Below are positions 6,963 through 13,714 of a stretch of 15,201 nucleotides of DNA, in pieces. The translations under genes and the position numbers were made by a program. The number at the start of each line of letters is the position of its first letter. Positions within the stretch are counted from its first letter, which is position 1. The notes beneath the pieces were generated by a model. The model was not told the origin of the DNA. It did not search any database and saw only the letters and a list, made by a program, of their open reading frames with translations. Origin of the DNA: an uncultured Spirochaetota bacterium (lineage in GTDB: Bacteria; Spirochaetota; UBA4802; UBA5368); the NCBI GenBank assembly GCA_937864375.1, contig CALMJO010000331.1, forward strand, positions 1 through 15,201, given 5' to 3'.

Positions 6963-9053
6963 ATGCAATTCACCACCCGGTTCCAAAGCGGCGCTTTGAC
7001 AAAATACATGTTAGTCGGCGCCTCGCTGTGCCTTTTCGCCCTTTTCGCCTGCGACACGGGCGAGCAGAACCGCAGGGACACGAAGATCCCGTCAACCGAC
7101 AAACCTTCCGCCGACCGCGTCGACCGTACGCCCTCGGACACGCGCGACGCGAACCGCACCGACGATAAAACCGTCAACGATGCAGTGAAGAAAGACGCCG
7201 ACGCAAAGGATGCCGCGGACCGCAAGAAAAACGAGACCTGGAAGGGAGTGCTCCGCTGGGGCAAGTTCAAGTACGAGGGCGACATCAGGAACGGCAAACC
7301 GCACGGGAAAGGGAAGCTCTACGAGTACGACGACGCGGGCAACCTCATCCGGACGGTCGAGGGGGAATTCTCCAAGGGCACGCCAAAGGGCGAAATGACC
7401 GTCACCACGTACGACGCGAAGGGTGCGGTAAGCTCGGTGTTCACCGGCACGGTGAAAAACGGCCAATACGAGAAGGGCACGCTCACCGACTACCACGAGA
7501 ACGGGAAGGTGGCCCGCGTCTACAAGGGAGAGTTCGCCGACGGGAAGCCTTCCGGAGCGGGGCAGCTCCAGGTTTACGATCAGAACGGGAAGATGATGTC
7601 CGAATACACGGGCGAGTTCGCCGACGGGAAGCCGGAGGGCACGGGCGTGCTCACCGGCTTCAACTCCGACGGCAGGATGGTGTCGAGGATCGAGGGCAGG
7701 TTCCTGGACGGAAGACCGAGCGGCGACGCCGAGGTGCAGGAATTCGACGCCAGGGGGAGGGTTGTCCGCAAGACAATCGGCAAATTCAAGAACGGGAAAG
7801 TTTCGGGCAAGGCAACCATCATCACCTACGACGAGAAGGGGCGCGAACGGACCAGGTACGAGGGCGAGGTCGAAGACGGCAAGGCCCACGGCAAGGGCAC
7901 GCTCCAGGGCTTCGACGAGGACGGGAAGCTCATAGAAAAGATCGTCGGAGAGTTCAGGAACGGAAGGGCCCAGGGAGATGGCACCATCACGACATACCGC
8001 GACGGAAAAGTGGCATCGGAATACAAGGGCGGGATCGCGAACAACCGGCCCGACGGAAAAGGCACGCTCACCGTGTATGACGAAAAGGGACGCGTGAGAA
8101 GCACCCATGAAGGCAACTTCAAGGACGGGAACTCTCACGGCGAGGGAACGCTTCTCACCTATGACGAACACGGGGCGCTCACCAGCAAATACGTCGGTAT
8201 GTTCGCCGGCGGCAAGAAGCATGGGCATGGCTCGGAATTTTTCTACGACGGAAGCGGAAGGCTCCTCAAGAAATACCTTGGGATGTACCGGGAAGGGGCC
8301 ATGCAGGGCGAAGGGGTCGTGTTCGTGTACAATGAAAAGGGAAAGCTCTCATCCCAGTACATAGGGCAGGTCTCCAACGGCCGCTACGAGGGCGACGGCA
8401 CCCTGCTCACGTTCGACGAGAACGGCAAGCTCGTCTCGAAGTACATAGGCCAGTTCAGGGACGGCGCCCCGCACGGGGAGGGATCAATGTTCGTCTTCGA
8501 TGCGGACGGCAAGGTCAGGGAAAAGTATTTTGGCACCTGGCAGGGCGGGAAGCAGCGCGAGGAAAAGGCGCTCGTCTACGGCGAGGGTGACAGCTACTCC
8601 GGGGACTGGAAGGACGGGAAAAAACACGGCTACGGCGTGTACATCTGGGGAAAGAAGTCCAAGTGGTTCGGGGCCAAGTACTCGGGGAACTTCAGGAACG
8701 ACAGGACCCACGGGCAGGGCTCGCTCATACTCCCCTCGGGGGACAAGTACGTGGGAGAGTTCCAGGACGGGATGATCCAGGGCGACGGGGTCTGGTATTA
8801 CGTGGACGGCTCCCGGCTGATCGGGCACTTCATCAACGAGCGATGCGAGCAGGGAAAGGGCCTCAAGATCTGGCCCGATGCGACGCAGTACATAAGCGCC
8901 ATGGACAGCTACTACCACAGCGAGAAGAACGCCTACATACCCAACGGCGACGGAAAGAAATACGCGATGCGCAGCCTCGACGACCGGACCCGGAACGGGA
9001 ACTCCACCTTCACCTGGGAGCCCGAGGATCAGCGGGACGAGGACGATAAATAA
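6963..9053 (+). CDS. MORN-repeat lipoprotein
   Basis: The 696-residue protein starts with a lipoprotein signal peptide ending in LFAC, with acylation expected at C30. A charged Asp/Lys/Arg/Ala-rich linker follows (31-103), then an array of about 20 MORN-type repeats (104-646) and a 50-residue acidic tail. The first 15 repeats have a 27-28 residue period, with a typical MORN half (YxGEFxDGKxHGxGTL) and an added turn (YDExGKLxSK). Most of the later ones shorten to the canonical 23 residues, except one of 28. The array should form an elongated beta sheet on the periplasmic or outer surface; its partner is unknown. In bacteria such repeats appear in YwqK-like and lipoprotein scaffolds. An AGGAG site lies 10 bases upstream of the ATG. 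The in-frame ATG at 7008 would leave the signal peptide without its basic region. Neighbours do not reveal a pathway. Confidence 0.9.
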   Translation: MQFTTRFQSGALTKYMLVGASLCLFALFACDTGEQNRRDTKIPSTDKPSADRVDRTPSDTRDANRTDDKTVNDAVKKDADAKDAADRKKNETWKGVLRWGKFKYEGDIRNGKPHGKGKLYEYDDAGNLIRTVEGEFSKGTPKGEMTVTTYDAKGAVSSVFTGTVKNGQYEKGTLTDYHENGKVARVYKGEFADGKPSGAGQLQVYDQNGKMMSEYTGEFADGKPEGTGVLTGFNSDGRMVSRIEGRFLDGRPSGDAEVQEFDARGRVVRKTIGKFKNGKVSGKATIITYDEKGRERTRYEGEVEDGKAHGKGTLQGFDEDGKLIEKIVGEFRNGRAQGDGTITTYRDGKVASEYKGGIANNRPDGKGTLTVYDEKGRVRSTHEGNFKDGNSHGEGTLLTYDEHGALTSKYVGMFAGGKKHGHGSEFFYDGSGRLLKKYLGMYREGAMQGEGVVFVYNEKGKLSSQYIGQVSNGRYEGDGTLLTFDENGKLVSKYIGQFRDGAPHGEGSMFVFDADGKVREKYFGTWQGGKQREEKALVYGEGDSYSGDWKDGKKHGYGVYIWGKKSKWFGAKYSGNFRNDRTHGQGSLILPSGDKYVGEFQDGMIQGDGVWYYVDGSRLIGHFINERCEQGKGLKIWPDATQYISAMDSYYHSEKNAYIPNGDGKKYAMRSLDDRTRNGNSTFTWEPEDQRDEDDK
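7272..8900 (+). repeat. Tandem MORN-coding repeat array (84-bp, then mostly 69-bp period)
   Basis: Protein-level tandem repeats covering residues 104-646 of the lipoprotein. Fifteen units of 27-28 codons are followed by units of 23, 28, 23 and 23 codons and a degenerate last one. At DNA level the units share short blocks such as GACGGGAAG but are well diverged, so the array looks old rather than freshly amplified. Confidence 0.8.
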
Positions 9054-9107
9054 CCGGGGGCGCCGGGAAAATTATCTGCTTGCAAAACGGGCCTCGCACC
9101 GTGCATT

Positions 9108-10058
9108 ATGCGGCCCATGATACGCAGGCTCCTGCATAAAGCGCGCATCGGGACAAAGGCGTTTTTCGCCACCCTCAATATGAGCCCCCAGGCCTACCGC
9201 GTCATCCGCATGCTCGAGGCGCGCGAGGCGCCGGCGCGTCCCTCGCGCGGGACCCCGTTCTGGATCCATGCGCTCCTGTTCATCGTGACGCTGGCGACCA
9301 CCACGCTGGCGGGCTATTCCCGCGACGGAACGCTTTCAAGCGCGTTCGCCTTCTCGATCTCCATCATGACGATACTCCTCGCCCACGAGATGGGGCACTA
9401 CCTGGCGGCGCGGCGCTTTGGCGTGCACACCACCCTGCCCTACTTCATACCGTTCCCCTCGATCGTGGGCACCATGGGCGCGGTCATCAAGATCAAGTCG
9501 CCCATCACCGACACGCGCGCGCTCCTCTACATAGGAGCCATGGGTCCGGTGGTGGGCTTCGTCCTGAGCCTCGCCGCGTTCGCCTACGGCATCTGGATTT
9601 CGCCGGTGAAGCCCATTCCCACGGGAGTGGAGGGCGAGATCCTCGTCTTTGGCGATTCGCTCGTGGTGCGCGCGGTGACCTGGGCCATCCACGGCGCCAT
9701 TCCCGCGGGCCAGGACGTCTTCCTCTCGCCGGTCGCGCTGGCTGGCTGGATAGGCTTTCTCATCACCAGCCTGAACCTCATGCCCATGGGCCAGCTCGAC
9801 GGGAGCCACGTCCTTTACGCGCTCATAGGCCGCAGGCAGCTCGCGTTCGGATGGGCGGCTTTCATCGCGCTCGCGGGCCTCTCCTTCGTGTGGCCGGGAT
9901 GGCTCGTGTGGATATTCATGGCGCTCTTTTTTCTCATGATCGGCCACCCCCCCGTCCCCGACGGGCCCGGGCTCAGCCCCGCCGAGCGGCTCCTGGGATG
10001 GTGCTGCGTCGCGATATTCATCATCACTTTCATCCCCCTGCCCATCGATATCGTATAA
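9108..10058 (+). CDS. Site-2 protease family (M50) intramembrane zinc metalloprotease
   Basis: This is a polytopic membrane protease of the M50/S2P family, which cuts transmembrane substrates within the bilayer. The zinc-binding motif HEMGH supplies H93, E94 and H97, and the third ligand is D231 in NLMPMGQLDG (223-232), matching the NxxPxxxLDG signature. Hydrophobic segments flank both motifs, and the segment ITDTRALLYIGAMGPVVGF (133-151) is typical of the plant and bacterial EGY-like branch. There is no PDZ domain of the RseP kind. The 316-residue length fits this branch, and the basic N-terminus (1-50) should be cytoplasmic. No clear ribosome site precedes 9108, so the ATG codons at 9117 or 9180 are possible starts. 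It lies 54 bp downstream of the MORN gene and may be cotranscribed with it. The substrate is unknown; no sigma/anti-sigma pair is nearby. Confidence 0.9.
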   Translation: MRPMIRRLLHKARIGTKAFFATLNMSPQAYRVIRMLEAREAPARPSRGTPFWIHALLFIVTLATTTLAGYSRDGTLSSAFAFSISIMTILLAHEMGHYLAARRFGVHTTLPYFIPFPSIVGTMGAVIKIKSPITDTRALLYIGAMGPVVGFVLSLAAFAYGIWISPVKPIPTGVEGEILVFGDSLVVRAVTWAIHGAIPAGQDVFLSPVALAGWIGFLITSLNLMPMGQLDGSHVLYALIGRRQLAFGWAAFIALAGLSFVWPGWLVWIFMALFFLMIGHPPVPDGPGLSPAERLLGWCCVAIFIITFIPLPIDIV

Positions 10059-10089
10059 CGGCAACCCGGCGGTCCGCCATGAAAAATAC

Positions 10090-10119
10090 TTGCCTCCCCC
10101 GGGGCAGACGCGCTATCAT
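10090..10119 (+). promoter_or_regulatory. Sigma70-type promoter candidate for the SH3-domain lipoprotein gene
   Basis: TTGCCT (10090-10095, four of six) and TATCAT (10114-10119, five of six) are separated by 18 bases. The predicted start, near 10126, gives a leader of about 37 bases before the ATG at 10163, which supports that start over the in-frame ATG at 10079. Confidence 0.4.
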
Positions 10120-10162
10120 CGTGCGGGGCGGATTGCTCCACCTTGCAAGCCGGGGGGACACC

Positions 10163-10978
10163 ATGAAACGGGCACTAGCGCTGTCGATGCTGGCGATCCT
10201 GTGCGTCGCGCACGCGTCGTGCGGGAAAAAGGAGTATAAATTCACGGCCACCGATTCACTCGTCTGCCGCCAGGAGCCGCGCGTGGGCGCGCCCATCGTG
10301 ACCGTGCTCCCCTACGGAACCAGGGTCGTCATTTCGCGCGCGGACCGCGACGACGTGATCGCGAAGCAGAAGGGAAAATGGCTCTACAGCGAGCCCCTGG
10401 GCGGCTACGTCTTCAGCGCGTTCATCGCCGACGCGCGCCCGGCCGAGGGTAAGTTCGCGACGACGCTCGTCCTGGGCGGGACGAAGGACGCGTGGAAGGA
10501 AATGTACTGCGCCCTCCCGGCGATGGGAGGGTCGGAAACGGCGGAAAAGATCTCACTTTCGGGGAACCGCGCCCTCCGCGAACGTGTTCGCAAGGCGGAG
10601 GGCCTGCTGGAGAAAACCGTGGACACCGGCACCTACGAGGCCGAGGGCCCGCGCATCGAGATCAAGTTCACTTCGCGCGAACTCACCGAAACCTCCGCCC
10701 CCCGGTTCATTCCAAGGCAGACGCGCTCCGCGATCGAAGAATCGGTGACGCTGCACTACTCCGAAAAGGCGTCGGGCTTCGTGACCCGGGATGTTCTCGC
10801 CACGCTCTCCGACGCCGCCTGGCGCCTTGACTACAACGCCTGCACCGTCGTGAAAAAGCTCTTGGAAAAATGCGAGGCCGACCTCGCCAGGAAGGTCGAA
10901 AAGGGCGAGATCCCCTACGCGGACGAAAGAAACAGGAAAGCGCTCATCAGCGGCTATTACTGCACCAGGGTGCAGTGA
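10163..10978 (+). CDS. Lipoprotein with bacterial SH3-like domain
   Basis: The 271-residue protein starts with MKRALALSMLAILCVAHASC, a lipoprotein-type signal peptide with the acylated cysteine expected at C20. The residue at -3 is histidine, which departs from the classical lipobox but would fit the relaxed lipobox known in spirochaetes. Residues about 27-90 form a bacterial SH3-type domain: SLVCRQEPRVGAPIVTVLPYGTRV, then a strand pair ending in GKWLYSEPLGGYVFSAFI. The remainder (90-271) resembles nothing I can name; it is charged and lacks membrane segments. A GGGGGG ribosome site precedes the ATG by 5 bases. Such SH3 lipoproteins often bind peptidoglycan or another envelope partner, but the ligand here is not visible. 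It lies between the M50 protease and the ccm operon, with an apparent promoter of its own. Confidence 0.82.
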   Translation: MKRALALSMLAILCVAHASCGKKEYKFTATDSLVCRQEPRVGAPIVTVLPYGTRVVISRADRDDVIAKQKGKWLYSEPLGGYVFSAFIADARPAEGKFATTLVLGGTKDAWKEMYCALPAMGGSETAEKISLSGNRALRERVRKAEGLLEKTVDTGTYEAEGPRIEIKFTSRELTETSAPRFIPRQTRSAIEESVTLHYSEKASGFVTRDVLATLSDAAWRLDYNACTVVKKLLEKCEADLARKVEKGEIPYADERNRKALISGYYCTRVQ

Positions 10979-11078
10979 CCGGCGCATCAGCCCCTCGCCG
11001 CTGCACCATGCAAATTCCCGCTCCCTGTGCCGGCCCGCGGGTCGCCGTCCCGAGACCCGGGGACCGACTGGAAAACGT

Positions 11079-11108
11079 TTGACAGACCGCGCCGCGCCGC
11101 ACTTCAAT
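11079..11108 (+). promoter_or_regulatory. Promoter candidate for the ccm operon
   Basis: A perfect -35 box TTGACA (11079-11084) is followed after 18 bases by TTCAAT (11103-11108, four of six). The predicted start, near 11115, is only about 7 bases before the ATG at 11122, so the message would be nearly leaderless, in line with the lack of a ribosome site there. The -10 box is weak. Confidence 0.35.
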
Positions 11109-11121
11109 TGTGCACCGAGTC

Positions 11122-11745
11122 ATGAAAAAACCCGCGAACATACTACTGACCGCCGACGGGCTTTCCAAGCGCTACGGCTCCGGCTGGATATTCAGGGGCG
11201 TGAGCTTCAATGCCCGGACCGGGGAATCGCTCGCGATCACCGGGCCCAACGGCTCCGGGAAATCCACCCTCTGCGAAATCCTGGCAGGGGTTCGCCGCGA
11301 GAGCGCGGGCGCGCTTGCCTGCACCCTGGACGGGGAGCCGCTCTCCGCCGCGCAACGCCGCGCGCTCGTGGGCTTCGCGAGCCCACGCCTCTCGCTCTAC
11401 GGCGACCTCACGGCAGGGGAAACTGTTTCGTTCGTGTGCACGTCGCTGGGCGCAGGCGAGGGGCATGCGCGCGACCTGTGCGCGCGCATGGGGCTGGAGC
11501 GCCACATGGGAAAACCCGTACGGCACTTCTCCTCGGGCATGCGCCAGCGCCTCAAGATCGCGCTCGCCCTGGCGCATGAACCGTCGGTCCTCCTGCTGGA
11601 CGAGCCCGGAATGAACCTCGACGCGCACGGGAAGGAGGTTCTCGCGTCGATCGTGCATGAGCTGCTCCCCTCCACCCTCATCATAATCGCGACCAACGAG
11701 GAGTCCGAGGCGGGCCTCTGCTCCGGGAGGGTGAGCCTTGCTTAG
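11122..11745 (+). CDS. ccmA: Haem exporter ABC ATPase CcmA
   Basis: CcmA is the cytoplasmic ATPase of the CcmABCD complex, which uses ATP to release holo-CcmE during System I cytochrome c maturation. The 207-residue protein shows Walker A GPNGSGKST (41-49), the signature FSSGMRQR (136-142) and Walker B VLLLDEP (156-162), followed by the D-loop NLD. Length matches the roughly 200-residue family norm. Two switch residues differ from the standard ABC pattern: the Q-loop position reads GFASPRLSLY, with no glutamine, and the H-loop reads IIIATNEE, with asparagine (N192) for histidine. The start at 11122 (MKKPAN) is preferred to the GTG at 11110; neither has a clear ribosome site. The stop overlaps the ccmB start by 8 bases. 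The order with ccmBCDEF makes the assignment firm despite the general similarity of ABC ATPases. Confidence 0.92.
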   Translation: MKKPANILLTADGLSKRYGSGWIFRGVSFNARTGESLAITGPNGSGKSTLCEILAGVRRESAGALACTLDGEPLSAAQRRALVGFASPRLSLYGDLTAGETVSFVCTSLGAGEGHARDLCARMGLERHMGKPVRHFSSGMRQRLKIALALAHEPSVLLLDEPGMNLDAHGKEVLASIVHELLPSTLIIIATNEESEAGLCSGRVSLA

Positions 11746-12397
11746 GGCCACGCGCGCGCACATCCGCAAGGACTTCACGGTGGAATTCCGCAGCCGCTTC
11801 GCCGTGAGCGTTGCGGCCGCCTTCGCGGCCATCACCACGCTCTCGGTGAGCCTTGCGGCGGGGGGCGCGCCTCTCGCGCCCCTGGTGCATGCCATCCTCT
11901 ACTGGATAATCGTCTTCTTCAGCGCGATGAGCGGCCTTGCCCATATCTTCACGCGCGAGGAGGAGGAAGGCACCTCGCTCCTGCTCCGGCTCGTCGCCCC
12001 GCCGGAGGCGGTGTTCACCGCGAAGCTCGTCTTCAACTGCGCGATGCTCTTTGCGCTCGCGGTCATCATCACGCCGCTCTACCTCTTCTTCCTGAACGTG
12101 GGCCTTCCCGGTCCCGGCTTCCTGGCCCTGGCCGCTTCCGGCACCTTCGCCATCGCCGCGTCCTCCACGGTGCTCGCGGCCATCGTGGCGCGCGCGGGCG
12201 GGAAAGCCGCGCTCTTCACGGTAATCTCGTTCCCTGTCCTTTTGCCCGTGCTCTGGATATGCATAAGCACCACGTCAACGATCCTTCTGGGTGCGGACGC
12301 CGACGTCGCCGGGAGCGCGCTTTTTTTACTTGCATTTTCGGGTGCGCTCGTCGCTGTATCGTATATGCTTTTTGAACACATCTGGAGCGAGGAATAG
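11738..12397 (+). CDS. ccmB: Haem exporter permease CcmB
   Basis: CcmB is the integral membrane partner of CcmA. The 219-residue protein has about six hydrophobic segments and the usual family opening, a basic amphipathic N-terminus (RAHIRKDFTVEFRSR) followed by a membrane helix, then the cytoplasmic segment FTREEEEGTSLLLRL with its acidic run, typical of CcmB. The start is a TTG at 11738, 7 bases after a GGGAGG ribosome site and overlapping the end of ccmA by 8 bases, which indicates translational coupling. No in-frame ATG lies near. Length matches the family (about 220). Confidence 0.92.
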   Translation: MLRATRAHIRKDFTVEFRSRFAVSVAAAFAAITTLSVSLAAGGAPLAPLVHAILYWIIVFFSAMSGLAHIFTREEEEGTSLLLRLVAPPEAVFTAKLVFNCAMLFALAVIITPLYLFFLNVGLPGPGFLALAASGTFAIAASSTVLAAIVARAGGKAALFTVISFPVLLPVLWICISTTSTILLGADADVAGSALFLLAFSGALVAVSYMLFEHIWSEE

Positions 12398-12416
12398 CGT
12401 CCCTTCCACCCCGGCC

Positions 12417-13088
12417 ATGCGCGCCCTTCGACCACATCACCTGGTGCACCTGCTCATGCCGCTCGCGATCGTGCTCGCGTTCGCGTGGGCGCCCGCCGCG
12501 GACATCCTTGGCGAAACCAGCCGCATCATTTACTTCCACGTTCCGGTCGCGTGGATCTCGGTGCTCGCGTTCGCGGTCGCGGGCGTGTGCGCCGTGCTCT
12601 ACCTGCGCGGGGCGCACGATCCCCTGCGGGAGGCGCGCTTCCACAATTCAATGCTCATTGGCAGCTACGCGGCGCTCCTGGCCACCGTGAGCGGCTCCAT
12701 GTGGGCGCGCCTCATGTGGGGAAGCTACTGGAACTGGGACCCGCGCGAGACGAGCATCGTGGCGCTCCTGCTGGGATGCGTCGCCTACCTGGCGCTGCGC
12801 GCCGCGCTCGAGACCAACCCCTCTCGCGGCAGGATCAGCGCGGCATACCTGGTCGTCGCGATGACGGCCATGCCCTTCTTCGTGTTCGTGGTGCCGCGCA
12901 TCTACCCCTCGCTCCACCCCGACCCGCTCATCAATCCCGACTTGAAGATAAGGCTCGACGGCGAAATGCGCGCGGCGCTCCTGTGCAGCGCGGTCGCCTT
13001 CACCCTGCTCTATCTATACATATTTTCCATCATGCAGCGCATCTCGCGCATCACCATCACGCTCGAGGAGAGGGCACATGAAGAATAA
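12417..13088 (+). CDS. ccmC: Haem-handling membrane protein CcmC
   Basis: CcmC presents haem to CcmE at the periplasmic face. The 223-residue protein has six hydrophobic segments and the tryptophan-rich WWD signature WGSYWNWDPRETS (101-113). The two conserved histidines that ligate haem in this family are H41 in YFHVP and H167 in YPSLHP. The start at 12417 gives the usual length (E. coli CcmC is 245 residues) and follows the ccmB stop by 19 bases. The frame extends to 12291 inside ccmB, but that part is not protein-like. No strong ribosome site is seen, so coupling to ccmB is likely. The 3' end overlaps the next gene by 11 bases. Confidence 0.93.
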   Translation: MRALRPHHLVHLLMPLAIVLAFAWAPAADILGETSRIIYFHVPVAWISVLAFAVAGVCAVLYLRGAHDPLREARFHNSMLIGSYAALLATVSGSMWARLMWGSYWNWDPRETSIVALLLGCVAYLALRAALETNPSRGRISAAYLVVAMTAMPFFVFVVPRIYPSLHPDPLINPDLKIRLDGEMRAALLCSAVAFTLLYLYIFSIMQRISRITITLEERAHEE

Positions 13089-13350
13089 AGGCACGCGCGC
13101 CGCGGTAATCGGCGCGCTCATACTGTGCGCGCTCTTCCTTGCTCCGGCCGCGCGCGCGGCGGACACGCAGTCTCCCGCCGCCGGCATCTCGCAGGAAAAG
13201 AACATGGGCGCCCCGTCCGCAGAGGAACGCCCCGCCGACTCGCCCCGGGCGTCAATGTGGGTGATACTCGGCATATGGGCGGGGGTTGCGCTCCTGCTTC
13301 TCCGCCTGGACGTGCGCCTCTCTAAAATGGAGAAGAAGCTCAATGGCTAA
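13078..13350 (+). CDS. ccmD: CcmD-like small membrane protein with signal peptide
   Basis: CcmD is the small subunit that holds CcmA, B, C and E together. The position between ccmC and ccmE and the C-terminal pattern, one membrane helix (about 59-76, MWVILGIWAGVALLLL) followed by a basic segment (RLDVRLSKMEKKLNG), support this call. The protein is 90 residues and unusual in starting with a second hydrophobic stretch that looks like a signal peptide (1-27, ending LAPAARA/AD), followed by a polar Pro/Ser/Ala linker (28-58). E. coli CcmD has 69 residues and one helix near its N-terminus. A GAGGAG ribosome site lies 7 bases before the ATG, which is inside the end of ccmC. Sequence identity in this family is too low for certainty. 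Confidence 0.78.
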   Translation: MKNKGTRAAVIGALILCALFLAPAARAADTQSPAAGISQEKNMGAPSAEERPADSPRASMWVILGIWAGVALLLLRLDVRLSKMEKKLNG

Positions 13351-13714
13351 AAAATTCATAATCGGCGCCCTCGCCCTGTTCTTTATCGCGCTCGCCGCGT
13401 ACGCCATGCGGGGCATGCTCACGCCCTACGTGGCCTTCAAGGAGGCCATGGGGTCCAGCCGGTTCGTCCAGGTGATCGGCGTGCTCGAAAAGACCGCGCC
13501 CGTGGAGCGCGCCGAGGGAGGCTACTCCTTCACCCTGCGCGACGACGACGGAACCGCCATGAAGGTGGGCGCAAAGGGCGTGGAGCCCGCGAACCTCACC
13601 CACGCCGACAAGGTGGTCGTGCTGGGAATCTACAGCGCGCAGGCGCAGCAGTTCGTCGCGGACAAGGTCCTCGTGAAGTGCCCGTCCAAATACACCAAGG
13701 AAAAACGGCAATGA
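13343..13714 (+). CDS. ccmE: Haem chaperone CcmE, cysteine-type variant
   Basis: CcmE carries haem in the periplasm between CcmC and CcmF. The 123-residue protein has an N-terminal membrane helix (about 4-22) and then an OB-fold domain with the family elements FVQVIGVLEK (41-50), YSFTLRDDDG (61-70) and ADKVVVLGIY (88-97), ending in VLVKCPSKYTKEK. In the classical protein the C-terminal motif is HxxxY and the histidine binds haem covalently. Here the matching residues are C113-PSK-Y117, that is CxxxY, the motif known from archaea and Desulfovibrio-type bacteria with variant System I*. The start at 13343 overlaps the ccmD stop by 8 bases, with GGAG 10 bases upstream. The stop overlaps the ccmF start as ATGA. 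Confidence 0.93.
   Translation: MAKKFIIGALALFFIALAAYAMRGMLTPYVAFKEAMGSSRFVQVIGVLEKTAPVERAEGGYSFTLRDDDGTAMKVGAKGVEPANLTHADKVVVLGIYSAQAQQFVADKVLVKCPSKYTKEKRQ

Noticed and set aside
7092..8228. A 378-codon minus-strand open frame opposite the MORN array
   Set aside because: Its apparent internal periodicity only mirrors the MORN repeats on the plus strand, and there is no independent coding evidence.
7272..8900. Periodic DNA that could be taken for a CRISPR or satellite array
   Set aside because: The period is a multiple of three, the units are diverged at DNA level and conserved as MORN protein repeats, and there are no identical repeats with unique spacers.
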